Positions 24,493-36,720 of a DNA stretch of 64,000 bases are shown here, one piece after another. The notes beneath the pieces were generated by a model, which was given only the letters and a program-made list of their open reading frames with translations, did no database searches and was not told the origin of the DNA. How positions within the stretch are numbered: the first letter of the stretch is position 1; every line of letters begins with the position of its first letter. Source of the stretch: Spisula solida (Eukaryota; Mollusca; Bivalvia; Venerida; Mactridae). The position numbers and the translations under genes were made by a program. The stretch spans positions 27,030,784 to 27,094,783 of the forward strand of contig OX365953.1 of assembly GCA_947247005.1 (NCBI GenBank), read 5' to 3'.

Positions 24493-25639
24493 CTGCAATA
24501 CAACAGTTTCACACGGAATCAGGATTCATACATTTTTATAAGTTTAAAACCACATGGTTATGGTTAAACACCACTAAATTTCCGCTCTGACTTTTTTTAT
24601 TTGAAGTCATATTTCATGTATCGTAATTTTTATGCATTGATGATGTATGGTATATTGTTGTGTTTTATGGAGTAAATTATTCATTAATCACGTCTAATGC
24701 TAATACTTCCTATCGATCAATACGGACACGATACACTTCGTATTCTTTTGATTGCTTAATTGGATATTAACGAATAATTAACAGTGTACTATCATTTATT
24801 TTTTTCGAACTCATCCGGTATGTAAAAATGCATTTATATTGAATACCAAGGTTGAGAATGCGTTAGGAGACAGTTGAATGTAACATTATAATGTACTCCG
24901 GTCTGTACACTTCATTAGACAAGCTATAAATAATTCTGTGTCCGATCGGCGATGCGTAAAAATCTGTCAAGTTTCGCGCTCCGCCGGGATAAACGACAAA
25001 GATTCGCGCATTCCCAACGGAGGCAAAACAGCGAAAGCTTCCTCGCGAATTATTGAGAATTATTTTCATATGAGTGATAATACGAAATGTTGTTTTGTGT
25101 GGAGTGTCAGTCTGTATTAACCTTTATATTGTCGATCTGTGGATTGGTACCCCAGGAATTTTGCGGTATTTGGGCCCAAACAAATTAAAAACTGTAAAAG
25201 ATCGGTTGAAGCATGCTGGATAATGCTTGTGAATAGAGTAGGCAGACATTGGATATGTATAAAATCGCAATTACGTCTTGTATAACATTCTGTAGAGTCA
25301 TACTTGTCGAAAGCTGGAATTACTCGCTATGTGTGTTCCCGGCTCGCATTTTGACAGTGATGTCTTTAGCATGGTAGAAAAAATGAAAATAAAATTGTTT
25401 CCATACCTACAATGGTTTTATTCCTCTGGATGAATATTCCAAAACATGCACTCTTATCACACAGTTAACGACAGAAAACATAGCATCTACCTTTCCGACG
25501 ACAGTTTGCCACAGAAAATAAACATGATGTATACTATATATTCACATTAGGTATTTATGTGTTTCGAAACGGAATGTTACATACTACGTCAACAAATGCG
25601 GAGTGACGTCATCTAGGTACACATGCATAATGAAGTTGG
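24493..25639. other. No gene recognised
   Basis: A GC-richer patch near 24930-25060 is open on both strands, but no splice-consistent exon can be defended. Confidence 0.4.
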
Positions 25640-25845
25640 CCTATTGTTGAGATGTAATACTAACAATGATGCTAATAATAATAATAATATCTTTATTTTC
25701 AGAAATATGAGATGTCGATGTAGAGACAGTAGGTTGGTTGCTTGCTTGCGAGCAACATTTTTAACATTGTATAAGGGTTTCATGAAGTTGAAGCTCGCGC
25801 GGTGGAGAATACACATGCTGTTTGATGAAGTATACAATTCGTAGG
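25640..25845 (-). mobile_element. Possible retroelement 3' end with (att)n tail
   Basis: The minus strand ends ctgaaaataaagatattatt followed by (att)n, a common 3' tail of animal LINEs and SINEs; about 150 bp of body lies upstream (towards 25845). Overlapping ORFs on both strands are incidental. No RT motif was found. Confidence 0.3.
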
Positions 25846-26627
25846 TTTGAGTATATATCTTAATACGAACGCCAATGTGACAAAGACTACCAGTTAACGA
25901 AACCTCGTGTCGTTAAAACAATGAGTCTATTGGGCATTATACAATTGAAATGTTATGTATAATTATTGTGACGTCAAAATGACGTTGAGCTGGTGTCGTG
26001 ACGTTATGGTTTTTACGATTGTATCGTTCCTTGCATATTAAGTTTTTATAGCTAAATATATTATGTTATATACGCCAATCCATCATTTGGCTAAGTTTCA
26101 GCAATACTTGGTTGTGTAGCCTTTCCCCGGGTATGTGTTGTTCTTATTAACGAAGAAACGTACCAGTGATGCATATTACTCTCATTGAAGTGTGGATGAC
26201 TTCATTCTGTACATTTTTTGAATTTTTTGAGAAAAACAAATTGATAACGCCATTTCCCGCCCACGGATGGACGGCTCTAATTCTCCTAAGAATACGTGTT
26301 ATGTCGATGAGACGTTTGTACATAAAAAATTAAAGTTATCTTACACATTTTAGATCAATCGATAAATTACTGATATTTAGGCATTGATTGGGTCATATTT
26401 TGACATGTTATATATAATTGAAGTTAATATATATTTAGTTTCGCCTGCGTTTATCGGCGGAATCAGAAGTCCTTTGGCACCTACGTTCAAAGAAACTCCC
26501 TCAGCGCGATAGTTCTGGTCGAGGAACTCCGAATGTAGCGTTCCACTATATACTTGATTACACAGATCGCATATCCATGTTTTTACTGAGACGTGTGAAT
26601 GCCCTATTACTAGTATTTACATTTATT
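25846..26627. other. No gene or repeat recognised
   Basis: Unique AT-rich sequence. Confidence 0.5.
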
Positions 26628-26907
26628 AATGAGCGAGATCAGCTGACTTACGAGGGTAAACTCGATTAACTAGAGTTGCAGCAAAACGAGTCGAGTTTCA
26701 ACCCTCGAGTGTACTCGAGTTCAACCCGCTGCGAGTCTGTTGCTATAGTTCCAATCGGGACACCTCGGACAATTTCTTACGAATCAATGTTTGTTTACAC
26801 TGTAGTTTAACTCTTTTCGTTTTGCTGAAGAGCTCCAAGAGTTTGGTTATTTTTAGATTCTTACGTCACTAGAGTTAACTCTAGTAGGACAGCTGAACTC
26901 GCTCAAT
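26628..26907. mobile_element. 280-bp inverted-repeat (MITE-like) element
   Basis: The ends aatgagcgagatcagctgac (left) and its inverted partner at 26888-26907 match at 17 of 20 positions. Inside, further inverted matches (cagcaaaacga, agagttaactctag, ctcgag) give a strongly folded interior. No transposase ORF is present, and the target duplication is not clear. Confidence 0.55.
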
Positions 26908-28209
26908 GATATACCACAACGACCCCGTATAGTTGAGGGACAAAAAGATGCTCATATTTTATTAAAACATGTACTATTGATTGAAATCAATAGTGAAAAA
27001 TACCTTCAATACCTACTGGCCAATCGGCAATGTAAACCATTGTTTCATTCGTTGAACCACACACTTCGTTTACAACTGTTTTCAGCTAAGAAGTAAATAC
27101 CAATACTATAGTTACTGAGTTATGAACATTTAGTATGCATAGTTAGCTAATAAGCCATGCCAACATGGATGTCTTTTTAGTGAATCGGTCTTAATAGCGC
27201 ACCATTTATGCTCTAAAATATAGACTTTGCAAATCTCTGCATGATTTCAATACTATTAAAAACGGTCTTATTCTTTTCCAGATTTCAATCTTTCGTTGTA
27301 AGTTTTGGTGTATAGTGTTCACCGCAACCTCTAGTGTACACCACAACCTCTCAGAATCAATCATCTTCCAAAAATCAACACTTTCAACAACAATATGAGC
27401 CAGTCTCCAGAAAAACCTTCTATTTTGACAAAACATTTGATTTTAAGATTTTTTATTATCTAAAAGAGTAATCCTAATGAAGCAAAATGCAAAAGAAATT
27501 TTGTTAATATCATGCTTTTTAAGGAAGTTACAGCTGTTTAGTTGAAGCCCTATTCAGACCCTTTTTGTGTGACGTCGCAGGCGTCATTCAAACGTTATTT
27601 GACGTCGTAGTAACAAGTACTTTATAAATACTGCATTTGATCAATTCTTGACGTAAACTGGTCAAAATGATATCAAGTTTTAGAATGATGTTTAAGTTTT
27701 AAAATATACATCCAAATTGTATATGTTCACATTTAGAGAAAGACTACTTCTGTTTTAAACAACTAACTCCTCGTTCTTCTCAATCAGAGTACTTTTCTGA
27801 AATTGGTCACCATGGCAACGAAGTAAATGATTTCGACATCATTCATAAGACATATTAAAGCTAAGATATAGAAATATATGGATAAATGACTTAAACTTGG
27901 ATCTATTGATAAGTCATTTTTCTTATTTGAAAGCTTTTTAAAAGCTTGTTACATGCAGTAATTACATAATGTCAATAATAATGTTCGATACAGTGAACTA
28001 TTGCTTGAAGTTGCTATCGGGTCCAGCTTCTCTAAATCATTGTATCAAAAATAAATGCACAAACTATAAGAAAAGTATATAATTTGACGATTGCCAGCCA
28101 ATATAATTCTAACTTCCTCCGTAAACTCCGATGCCTGTGGAATTAAAACCAACGACCTGGTTACGATTTCATATTGGCCGACATTGTCATCAATCTTCTT
28201 CCACTTAAC
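26908..28209. other. No gene or repeat recognised
   Basis: Unique AT-rich sequence. Confidence 0.5.
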
Positions 28210-28480
28210 AACTGGCGCCAGTTCTTAAGAACTGGCGTTAGCGTTAAGAATTGGCCACATAACACAAAAAAAACACACAAATATGATGTTTTTATGCTTT
28301 AAAATTATAAATTATAGTATTTCGGGTTTATTATGTGAGTTTATGTACAATTGGAATGATAAAACATAAAGATATCATTTATAATTTTAAAGCATAAAAA
28401 CTTCATATTCGTGTTTAGTTTGTGAGGTAATTGGGCCAGTTCTTAAAGCTAGCGCCAGTTCTTAAGAACTGTAGCCAGTT
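28210..28480. mobile_element. 271-bp foldback element with about 103-bp arms
   Basis: The left arm 28210-28312 and right arm 28377-28480 are inverted copies (roughly 85% identical by eye) around a 64-bp loop. Each arm starts with overlapping palindromes; 28216-28237 is a perfect 22-bp palindrome centred on ttaa, with core gccagttcttaagaactggc. The arm ends share tttatgctttaaaattataa. The RNA or single strand could form a very long hairpin. It is non-coding and probably a MITE. Confidence 0.85.
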
Positions 28481-28500
28481 CTTTTAGCGCACAATTTAAA

Positions 28501-28529
28501 TATTTTATGACCCCCGGGGTCATAAAATA
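28501..28529. repeat. 29-bp near-perfect palindrome
   Basis: tattttatgacccc, one base, then its exact reverse complement ggggtcataaaata. It lies 20 bp outside the right end of the foldback element. The function is unknown. Confidence 0.85.
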
Positions 28530-28882
28530 AATTCGATTTTTATATTAATTGTATTTTAACAATTCCATCACTTCTGGGTGAAAGCATAGCGTCCACGGCC
28601 AAATAGTAATGCATTTTAATAATTGCAAATATAGTTTTTGGCCTACTTTATGGTAATTTTTAACCCTAATGCACCTTTAAATGAACAATAATATTAGTAA
28701 CTGACCAATAATCCACCGATGTCACTTTGTATATCAATACCCAGGTAAGAAGTGGGGAGAGGGGGGGTATAACTAAAAATTCTGAAAAAGTAAGGCTTGT
28801 CTTAAAAAGTCATTCCAGGCCAAGATAACTGAAGCCTTAGGGAAACACCAAGCGAGGATCATAACAACAAAAACATAATACC
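28530..28882. other. No gene or repeat recognised
   Basis: Unique AT-rich DNA including a short poly-G/GA stretch near 28755-28768. Confidence 0.5.
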
Positions 28883-28970
28883 AAATATAACAGGGAATGT
28901 AGCGCTCAGCAGAAACGAAAGAGCTGACCACGAAAATACAAAAAGGACACACAGCAGGAAAAACAATCAC
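28883..28970 (+). repeat. R1-related fragment (subtype b)
   Basis: Contains acagggaatgtagcgctcag, then a cgaaagag block, then aaaaaggacacacagcagg. The same blocks occur at 32066-32150 and, reversed and weaker, at about 49195-49310. It resembles the R1 head (gacagggaaggcagcactca) but forms its own subtype. Confidence 0.45.
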
Positions 28971-30671
28971 AGACTACAATTACACGATACTACGACAAAC
29001 ATAACCAACCTAACTCTGACCGAATAGGAAGCTGGTGCGACTTCATGGACTACTATCTAGCATGAACATAGATAAGATTAGTTGAGCACCGCATACAAAC
29101 TCGCTGAAGTCAGCAATTTTCAATCTTCTATACTAGAACATGGTCCAATGAAACGTCGTTAAAATGTTCTTGTTTCCATAGCAACATATTTGGTGATAAT
29201 CTATAAAATAAATGTATATTTTCTAGCAATTTAGTTTAGAAAGAAAAGCTTAAATAAAATTTTCATTCATCTTGGCACCAAATTTTCCGACTAATGAATT
29301 TATTAACAACCCAGAATAATTTATCAAAGGAGCCGTGTATTGTAATAGATACTTGCTGTACCTATCTCCAGTGATGGAAGGGACTTCATTCTAAGATCAG
29401 TCTGCAGCTCGTATCTTCTCCCAAGTTTCAGATCTTAGGTCAACACATGGCCTCATCAGTTTTGATTTGCTTCGTTTTTACCCTCATTAAATATTCATAG
29501 ATTGTCTGTAAATAGTGCAGATGAAATTTGATATGTTTAACAGTGTCGGTTCCTTTACTGATAATCAAAGAACGCTGTAGAACAATGCAGAAGATTGCTG
29601 GCAAAAGTTCCCTTAATTCGTTGATATATATGTTTTTTGTGACGGTGTTAAATTTTTTGCATCGAAATTCTTAATGAATATATGAAATGTTAAATTATAA
29701 ATAATTATTTCTGTAAGACAAAGAAGAAGTTTAACGCACAATTAGCCGTTATAATTATCTCCGGGAATGACTTTAGAAAATATGGCATTGCAAAATGAAT
29801 CTGATATAGTCCACAGCGCTATATTATAAATTCATGTTTTTCGTTTAATAAATGCATATACTAAATGTAATATGTTTGTGATTTATGTATACTATCAGGT
29901 GATATCATTGTAAGATAAAACTGTTATCAATACGGACATAATGCGATGGAAATTTGATATTTCCTTGTCTTCTCAACAACACAATGACCGAACCAATCTA
30001 CCAGAAACTTTGGCGAAGACAATGGCGTCGACTATGACTTAAGTCTCTTGGATAACCAAGGACGTTTCAAACATTGTTGCCATAGAGATTATGATATAAC
30101 TGATGACTCGGTGATATTTTACTTCAAATCATACATGCGTCACATGTATGCCATAACCTGAACTTTATCAATCCTTAGTGATCTAGGCCTATGTCCATTG
30201 CATAATTGTTCAAATATTTCTGGGCTTTGACATTCCGTGTAAATATTAGTGTCGATAAAGAACAAGCCGTTATAGCAAAATATATTTTTGCTTTAATTAT
30301 CCTGAACATTCATTTATATTTCTAACAAATAGGATTGCCGTTGTAGACCGGTTTCTGTGCATGGTTACTTGGAATGCAAATGAATACGGACCTGTGTCAT
30401 TTACAGTTGACGCAACGAACTCATTTGTTTAAAAACGCATCACCTACTACAATAAATAACCCTTGATAAATAAATTTTGGTATGATAGGGGCATTTCAAT
30501 TTTTGAATTTCATAACTTGTCATTTCCGGGTGATGTTTAATATTGATGTGTTAGAGTCTCAAAGGTGGTTATTCCATCAGAGAACGCATTCAGTGAACGT
30601 AACTATCCGATGTACTACCCCCAAACATAATTGTGTTTTACACCATGAACATCACCCAAGAAGAAGAAGAA
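28971..30671. other. No gene or repeat recognised
   Basis: Unique AT-rich sequence. Confidence 0.5.
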
Positions 30672-30985
30672 AAAAAGTATAAAATATTTAATATTAAGTC
30701 AGACAGGGAAGGCAGCACCCAACTTAACCAGCCGAGCACCGAAATACTAAAAAACTCAAGACACAATGCCGAACTGAACCAACTGAGAACAGAAAACATA
30801 AAACACAGTCATACTAGGCACAATGCCCAACTAAAAAAGTGATATATCCGCCCAAGTCCAAGCTGTCGAAAAGTAGAATGAATTACTTTCAGCAATTAAA
30901 AAGCTGAATGCCCTAGCTGAAATGACCCAGTTCCAACAGTTCCAATAGTAAAACGGCTGCATAGTACTTGAAGTGGTCTTCGTTT
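30672..30985 (+). repeat. Dispersed element R1, most complete plus-strand copy
   Basis: The 5' half (taagtcagacagggaaggca, then two sub-repeats beginning aaccagccgag and aaccaactgag) is followed by ccaagtccaagctgtcgaaa and the 3' half (ttcagcaattaaaaagctga, tgaccc-agttccaacag, agtaaaacgg). It is the only plus-strand copy that joins the halves seen separately at 1.8 kb and 6.5 kb. The 5' half holds an open frame of about 69 codons (30633-30842), but the copies do not preserve this frame. Confidence 0.75.
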
Positions 30986-32065
30986 GGACAGTTTAAATTA
31001 TCAATTATTGTTAAACGTTGTTTCATACATGATTACTGATTTTGAACTAGATGGACACATGGCTAATAAATTTGATCAGGAACACAATTTAGACACACGA
31101 CCGGTGTAACACCTTTGTTAAATGTTTTAGTTAAGAAATCGTGAACAATAAAATGTATGAGATTAAAATGAAAAACATGGGAAAATACCTTGTGATTTAA
31201 ATACATATATTCAATTTGACTACAAGTTTCTGTATTTGTTTGCAATGGAACAATCATTCTAGTCTCCGTGTTGCTATTTCCATAACATCCGTATCATGCT
31301 TTTCGAGTGTGTGAACACTTAATATTTTAGATCAACGTATGGTGTTGAAAAACTGTATAGATGAACCCCGTCATTTCCTCACCTCCCGCGCTATCTCTAT
31401 AATTCGATGACAACGTTCTCTTTAAGCTCCTCTCAGACAAGAACATGATAGCATAACAACATGTCTTCAAGTAGTGTCGAAGGTTACACGCTGCCTCATT
31501 TATCAGGATTAACCAGAATTAAAAATCACAAGAAAATGAATGAGAGCTTTTTTTGCATTTTGTAAAACATTTATAACGCGTTCTATTGCTAACTGTGTGA
31601 ACGTTTGTCGCTATACTTGCTTGATTCCATCGGTTTTTGTTAAGGTCTCGTAAATGGTAGGAAATACAATTTTGCTTGTTATCTTCGTTTTTATGCGAAA
31701 TTTGAGCTGTGCTTTATGAAAGAGTATTTTAATTTTTACATTCAAAAGACAAACATATCACTTATCAGAGAGCCTCAACTGAAACAAATAGAACGGGTGT
31801 CACAAAGAACGACCGATAGAAATATTTGCTTATGTCAACCGGCGGTTTTCATGTTCATGTTTAGACACGCCGGTACAGCCTAACTATTGAGAATTGCATC
31901 TCAATGAATATAAAAAACATATAATCTAAATCTAGCAATTCTTTATCTTAAAGAGTATTATTGTTGTGTCTGGGTAGGCCTGTGTCACAGATTATCCCTA
32001 ACATATGGGTGGACGACCAGTGTGTCACATTATCAGATAGTTTGCAAAACGATTTATTAATAACA
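30986..32065. other. No gene or repeat recognised
   Basis: Unique AT-rich sequence. Confidence 0.5.
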
Positions 32066-32150
32066 GATCGGACAGGGTAGAATGTAGCATTCAACAGCCC
32101 GAAAGACACAAAATAACACACGAAAAGGAAAAATCACAGTTCACAGGCGA
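32066..32150 (+). repeat. R1-related fragment (subtype b), next to SINE copy 2
   Basis: gatcggacagggtagaatgt, then agcattcaacagcc and acacacgaaaagga; the block order matches 28883-28970. It lies about 40 bp from the tail end of the SINE. Confidence 0.45.
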
Positions 32151-32192
32151 AAGCCACAAGAACAAAAGTCAAATTAACAATAAAAAGATGAA

Positions 32193-32609
32193 AAAATAAA
32201 TATACCAGATTTATATAGCGCCCTTTTCATGCGAACGCACGTTCAAAGGCACTTTACATTATTTTGTTGCAGCCACAAGGGCGCAGGTGCATCCTCTACC
32301 AGTGCATATACAGCATGATCTGACCAGAGGGACAGACTGAGAGAAAGCCCCTGAAAGGAGAGAGAGACATTAGATACAGGCATGTCCGGCGCTGCTGAAG
32401 TGCGCCTAGCTCTTATTTCGAATAGACAGCCTGGTTCTTTTATGTGCCCGGTGTATAGCACCGATACACAGCTTCCTGGCACTTCCAGATAATTTGCAGA
32501 CCACACGGCCAGATATAAATATTTCAGAATTGTCAAGTTCCGATTCCAGGGATTGAACCCACGACCTCTGGATTGACAGCCCAGCGCGTTACTACTGAGC
32601 TAAATCCGC
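32193..32609 (-). mobile_element. tRNA-derived SINE, copy 2 (about 417 bp)
   Basis: The reverse-strand head begins at 32609 (gcggatttagctcagtagta). The anticodon arm is intact (ctggg/ctgtcaa/tccag) with GTC in the anticodon position, suggesting a tRNA-Asp-type origin. The B box is gggttcaatccc. The body aligns end to end with 21569-21984, and the tail (gcgctatataaatctggtat) is at 32193-32216. A 97-codon minus-strand ORF (32243-32536) is incidental. Confidence 0.9.
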
Positions 32610-33516
32610 TTATGAAAGATGAAACTGTACACAGTGTACTGGGTCAAAGACTCTTAACCCTACTCCACCACCCGTCACGTCAGCCAGTCAAACATTGCCG
32701 GAGTAATAGCCGACAACATACAACAGCGAATGACAATAATGATCACACATCGAAAGAACAAAACACACAGAGCATGCGGCCAACAGAAACAATAAACAAC
32801 ATAAATAAACTGCTCTAAGCTGTTCATATTGCAAGGCAGGCACGCAATTTACGTTTTGTTATGCTACAGAATTATATTTTCCTCATATACAAATGTATGC
32901 ATACCTTCTTCTTGTTGGGGCAAACTTGCTATACACTATCGATCCACTTAAATAACGTTCTAACTGTAAGAGACATACAATATAATAGGCACATTTGCAT
33001 GTTAGCTTTTTAAATAAGATAAATGTTTGTAAAGTCTCACACGGGAATTTTCATAATTTTCTGGACGACAATCTATGCTACTGTCTTATCTGCCTGAAAC
33101 TTCATGTTCGCGTCGATTGATTTTTCAATCTGTTTATTTCACGTTTTCCGCTCAACAACCAGCATGCATTTAATTCATATTTTATATCATAGCAACACAA
33201 AGAAAATAATTTATTTCATAAAATATGAATGAAATTCATTGTTCGCCTAATCGTTGTAATTGTGCAAACCGGATGTTGCTACACGATAGCATTGCAATAA
33301 TTACTTAACTTGGAACCATATCCGGATGTTGATACAGTGATGTTTATATGCCTGCTTAAACCTCTTGTGTATTAATTTAATTAATTGTTTTTTTATTATT
33401 CAGCATCGTTGTTACATACACTGATGCTCATCTAGGTTGTTTCGTTCAAGTATTGTATTAGTCCTATAATTATGTGTATAACAATAGTAAGCGTATATAC
33501 TTACACACTAACTAAC
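32610..33516. other. No gene or repeat recognised
   Basis: Unique AT-rich sequence apart from a slightly GC-richer edge next to the SINE. Confidence 0.5.
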
Positions 33517-33850
33517 CTAAACCCCTACGTCCCCGGTGGGACATAAGGCTGCAATGATGCCTGTCCACGTGGACCTGTCTTCGTCTGCTTTCTGTGCTAT
33601 TAGAGTTCTTCGCCATGTTGTTTTTTTGGCCTGCCAGGCTTTCTTTTCCTAGGAGGTGTCCATCGTAGAGCAACCTTTGGTAGCGGAACTGTTCCATGTT
33701 TTCTGTGCCTCGCCCAAGATAGTCCCATTTCACTAAGTTCAGCTATTACGAGTTCTCCGCCATGTTGTTTCTGGCATATCAGGCTTTCTTTGCCCGGGAG
33801 GTGTCCATCGTAGAGCAACCTTTGTTAGTCGGAACTGTTTCAGTCTGACA
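33517..33850 (-). pseudogene. RTE-type LINE, 3' end of the RT ORF, with internal duplication
   Basis: The minus strand encodes fragments of the conserved C-terminal region of RTE-like reverse transcriptases: KVALRWTPPGQRKP, then TTWRRT, GEAQKTW, and finally DRSTWTGIIAALCPTGDVGV followed by a stop at 33517-33519. The frame is broken by stops and shifts. The part carrying KVALRWTPP occurs twice about 144 bp apart (near 33620-33700 and 33765-33840), so the fragment holds a partial tandem duplication. The RT catalytic domain and endonuclease are absent, making this a dead, 5'-truncated copy. Confidence 0.8.
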
Positions 33851-33880
33851 CACTAACACAGCGTAGGGACAAGTCTTATA

Positions 33881-34141
33881 CCAGGCCCCGATCTCCCGAA
33901 GCATCTCAATCTGAGCTAAGATAAATCTCAAATACTGTCATATGTCTTTGAGATAATTTCCATGAGAGACAAGAATCTGAAAGTTGGTACCACAAAACAG
34001 ATACATTGTTCTGGGTTTATTACAGTAAATATTGTGAGCATAAAACTTAAGAATGCTCTCATATTTATACTCTTGACTTGAGCAAAATCTCAATTTGAGT
34101 TGAGATTTCTACTTGAGATGCTTCGGGAGATTGGGGCCTGG
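33881..34141. mobile_element. 261-bp MITE with CCAGG termini, copy 1
   Basis: The left end ccaggccccgatctcccgaa then gcatctcaa is matched inverted by the right end (ccaggccccaatctcccgaa read on the minus strand), with one difference in 29 bp. The interior repeats gagat and ctcaa motifs in both orientations. The size and termini resemble 56035-56298. It is non-autonomous; the superfamily and target duplication are unclear. Confidence 0.8.
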
Positions 34142-34374
34142 TGTCGTCACCTACATTTCTTGTCCTCATATTTGGGGACAACTACGTATCACTTCTCGTT
34201 ATACGTATGTCATGGAATGTAAGGTCACTCGTTTGTTCATACTACATACGTCTATGTTCTTCGAAATCCGGGACTTTGACGTAACCTACGTCCTCGACTA
34301 GCCACACATGAGCTAGACTGAATTACAATTGGATAAGGGTCAAGGCTATTCTTGCGTCGACGTTCAGGATGTAA
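34142..34374. other. No gene or repeat recognised
   Basis: Short unique stretch; the 62-codon ORF at 34113-34301 overlaps the MITE end and is not supported. Confidence 0.5.
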
Positions 34375-34525
34375 AGGTATTGTTTTAAATATTGTAGCGC
34401 ACATACAATATACCCAAAACCATACAGAAACAACGACAGCACCTAGCCATCCAAGCAAGAGTAAGACATAGAACGAATCATCCATATCCCCAAAAAATGG
34501 ATATTTCAGCAAGCCTATATACTCA
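34375..34525 (+). repeat. Dispersed repeat R2, copy 1
   Basis: About 150 bp matching the reverse strand of 39645-39795. Shared blocks include tattgtagcgcacatacaat, cacctagcca, gtaagacatagaacgaatca and atggatatttcagcaagcct then atatactcac. The identity looks around 75%. Frames are open on part of both copies but not conserved. The class is unknown. Confidence 0.6.
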
Positions 34526-34639
34526 CAATAACACTCCCGGAGATGATGTTGACAAACGTAATGTCCTTATTTCCTTATATCAACGTAGCACCAGCGGAAT
34601 AAGCAGACTTATTGAATGGCAGTTGGTGTTTAAACGCAT

Positions 34640-35215
34640 CGCTATTTCCATAGGGTGTAGCATTGACATGTGTGGCGGACAGTCACATAAAGTGCATCCC
34701 TGTCAGGTTGATAACATACTTTTTCCAAAAGGTGCATCTTTGACATGTAGTGGCAGACTGTTCCATAAGATGCTTTCCTTGTATCATGTATGAGTTGGTT
34801 TCATAGGATACATCACGTGCATGTCGTGGTGGACATATTCATAGGGTGTAGCATTGTCATATTGTAGTTGGTTCATCCCTGGCATGCGATGACAGACAAT
34901 TACATAGGGTGCCTTCCTCGAATATTGTTGCGGGTATAACCCTGGCAGCTTGTGGTCGACAGTATCATAGGGTACATCCATGACATGCTGTTGCAGACAG
35001 TTACATTTGGTGTATCCTTGACATATTGTACAGATACCACTCCTTGTGATGTGGTGGTGCAGCCCTAATAATATGTAGCAAACAGTACAAACTGTCCCGA
35101 AGTGTGCACCAGGCCGTTCCATAATGTGCATCACTGGCATGGTGTAGTGTTGTAGCAGACACTTTCGTTTTTTGCATCCCTGACACCTTGTACCGCATAG
35201 TTTCTTAAGGTGCAT
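34640..35215. repeat. Decayed minisatellite, unit about 38 bp
   Basis: Diverged tandem units around ttacatagggtgcatccctg, acatgttgtggcagacag. Some units are double length. It is much older than the other arrays, judging by the divergence between units. The 143-codon minus-strand ORF spanning it simply reads the repeats (recurring GLY, MHV and CQG-type words). Confidence 0.8.
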
Positions 35216-36189
35216 GAATCAAGTTGTTCATTTTTGCTCCAACATTGAATGCCATTGAATAAATCATTTGTTTCAAGATAAGAAGTTTCGTCGCCATTTT
35301 CCAATGCACCAGTACAGTTCAGTTCGTAAATTGACATTTATTTTTGAATATTTGTGACGACATGATAAGAATCTATCATAATATATTTACAACCTTTTTC
35401 AACATCAATATACACTGTTTTTAACAGTTTAATTACTTTCCCATACCTATTAGGATATGGTTATTATGCGATACTGCCAAATTTAATAATAGCTTAGTAA
35501 AATGTGTTCCTTAACCAAATTTAAGACAGAAAGATAATTTGAAAATATACGAAATGTCTCTAATATACTATTACATACATTTAATGATGTCATAAGTTAC
35601 GTGCTGATAAATGCATTAATTTGTATTAATTGAAATTCATTCCCTTCGATCAAAGATTTAATTGTTTCGTATAATGTAATAGTTTTACTGTAAGATGTGA
35701 AATTCTTTGACTAACTGCGACTTTCATGTACAATCTTTCAAAACGCATTAATTTCCATATTCTGAGATATTCGCTATGATTGCTTCATAAAAAAACCTAT
35801 GGTGTTTCTGATTAGAAGTATACTAGTATAATTAACTTGCATAATTTTGATTTACTAGATGACTCCATACTTTCATTTTTTCTCGTACAGATTGTGGAAC
35901 TGTAATTTATGGTGTTTATCCAATCAAAAGTAATGAATAATATTTTTCCTTCATAAAATAATTGCATAACTTAAAATCATTTTAAATGCTCGTAATTAGC
36001 GTAATTTATGTGTTTTTAGCCACAATGATAATTTGATGCTATTAATGTTTATTACTTACGTAATTTTGATCATACATTCACATAATTATTAGCTTTGCAC
36101 TCAACCGCCTATCGAAAAGTTGCAAGAGTTTCGTACTAAGTACAATCCATGCCTAAATATACTACTTTATTTACATAATTCAATATTTT
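35216..36189. other. Very AT-rich stretch, no gene seen
   Basis: Low-complexity AT-rich DNA with recurring taatttt and cataat words but no fixed period. Confidence 0.5.
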
Positions 36190-36574
36190 GGATATAGTAT
36201 ATGCTGTCACTCTGGCAGCAGCGACAAATTGAAGGAAGTTGCCTTCTTGATGTCCTCCCTTTTTGTCGGAGAGCTTCTGGTCTAAAATGTTTGGTTCTGG
36301 CCAAATGCTTTTTCATGAATTTTCATGCAGGTGGCCAAGCTAAAGTAGGCGTTCTGTTGTCTGGTCAGACATTTCACATGCCTATTTTGGCGATTTGGGA
36401 AAAGCTTCGAGTTTTAATACATGTGAGCATTGAGCCTAATGTGTACTGTGCGTTGCCTGAATACTATGACATGTTTCCATGTGACAAGTGGATGGTGGTC
36501 ATCTATCTGACTGTGCTCTCGCTAGTATCTTCACTAATGTCAGCATATATTCAAGATTGACGCAATGCAGTGAT

Positions 36575-36720
36575 TGGTAGTCTTGAGCTAATTGTTTGGC
36601 CGATTTGCCTGCTGTCTCATTACCAGGAACACCACAGTGTGGTACAGGTATCCACTTAAGAGACACACTTCGTATGTCACTAAGTATGTTAAGAGTTTTG
36701 GCTAGTGCCTTCCCAGCTGA
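36575..36720 (-). pseudogene. RNase H remnant of the dead LINE
   Basis: GKALAKTLNILSDIRSVSLK followed by WIPVPHCGVPGNETAGKSAK matches the C-terminal half of LINE-encoded RNase H (the WIPSHCGVxGNExAD signature). The first Asp/Glu part of the domain is missing; it is joined directly to RT thumb sequence (ILRRLADISW) by a deletion. Confidence 0.75.

Noticed and set aside
24863..25120. Overlapping ORFs on both strands as exons
   Set aside because: No acceptor/donor pair fits, and both strands are open over the same GC-richer patch.
31063..31257. 64-codon minus-strand ORF
   Set aside because: AT-driven composition, no motif and no splice context.
34784..35215. 143-codon minus-strand ORF rich in His, Cys and Tyr
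   Set aside because: It reads a decayed 38-bp minisatellite; the peptide repeats follow the DNA repeat.
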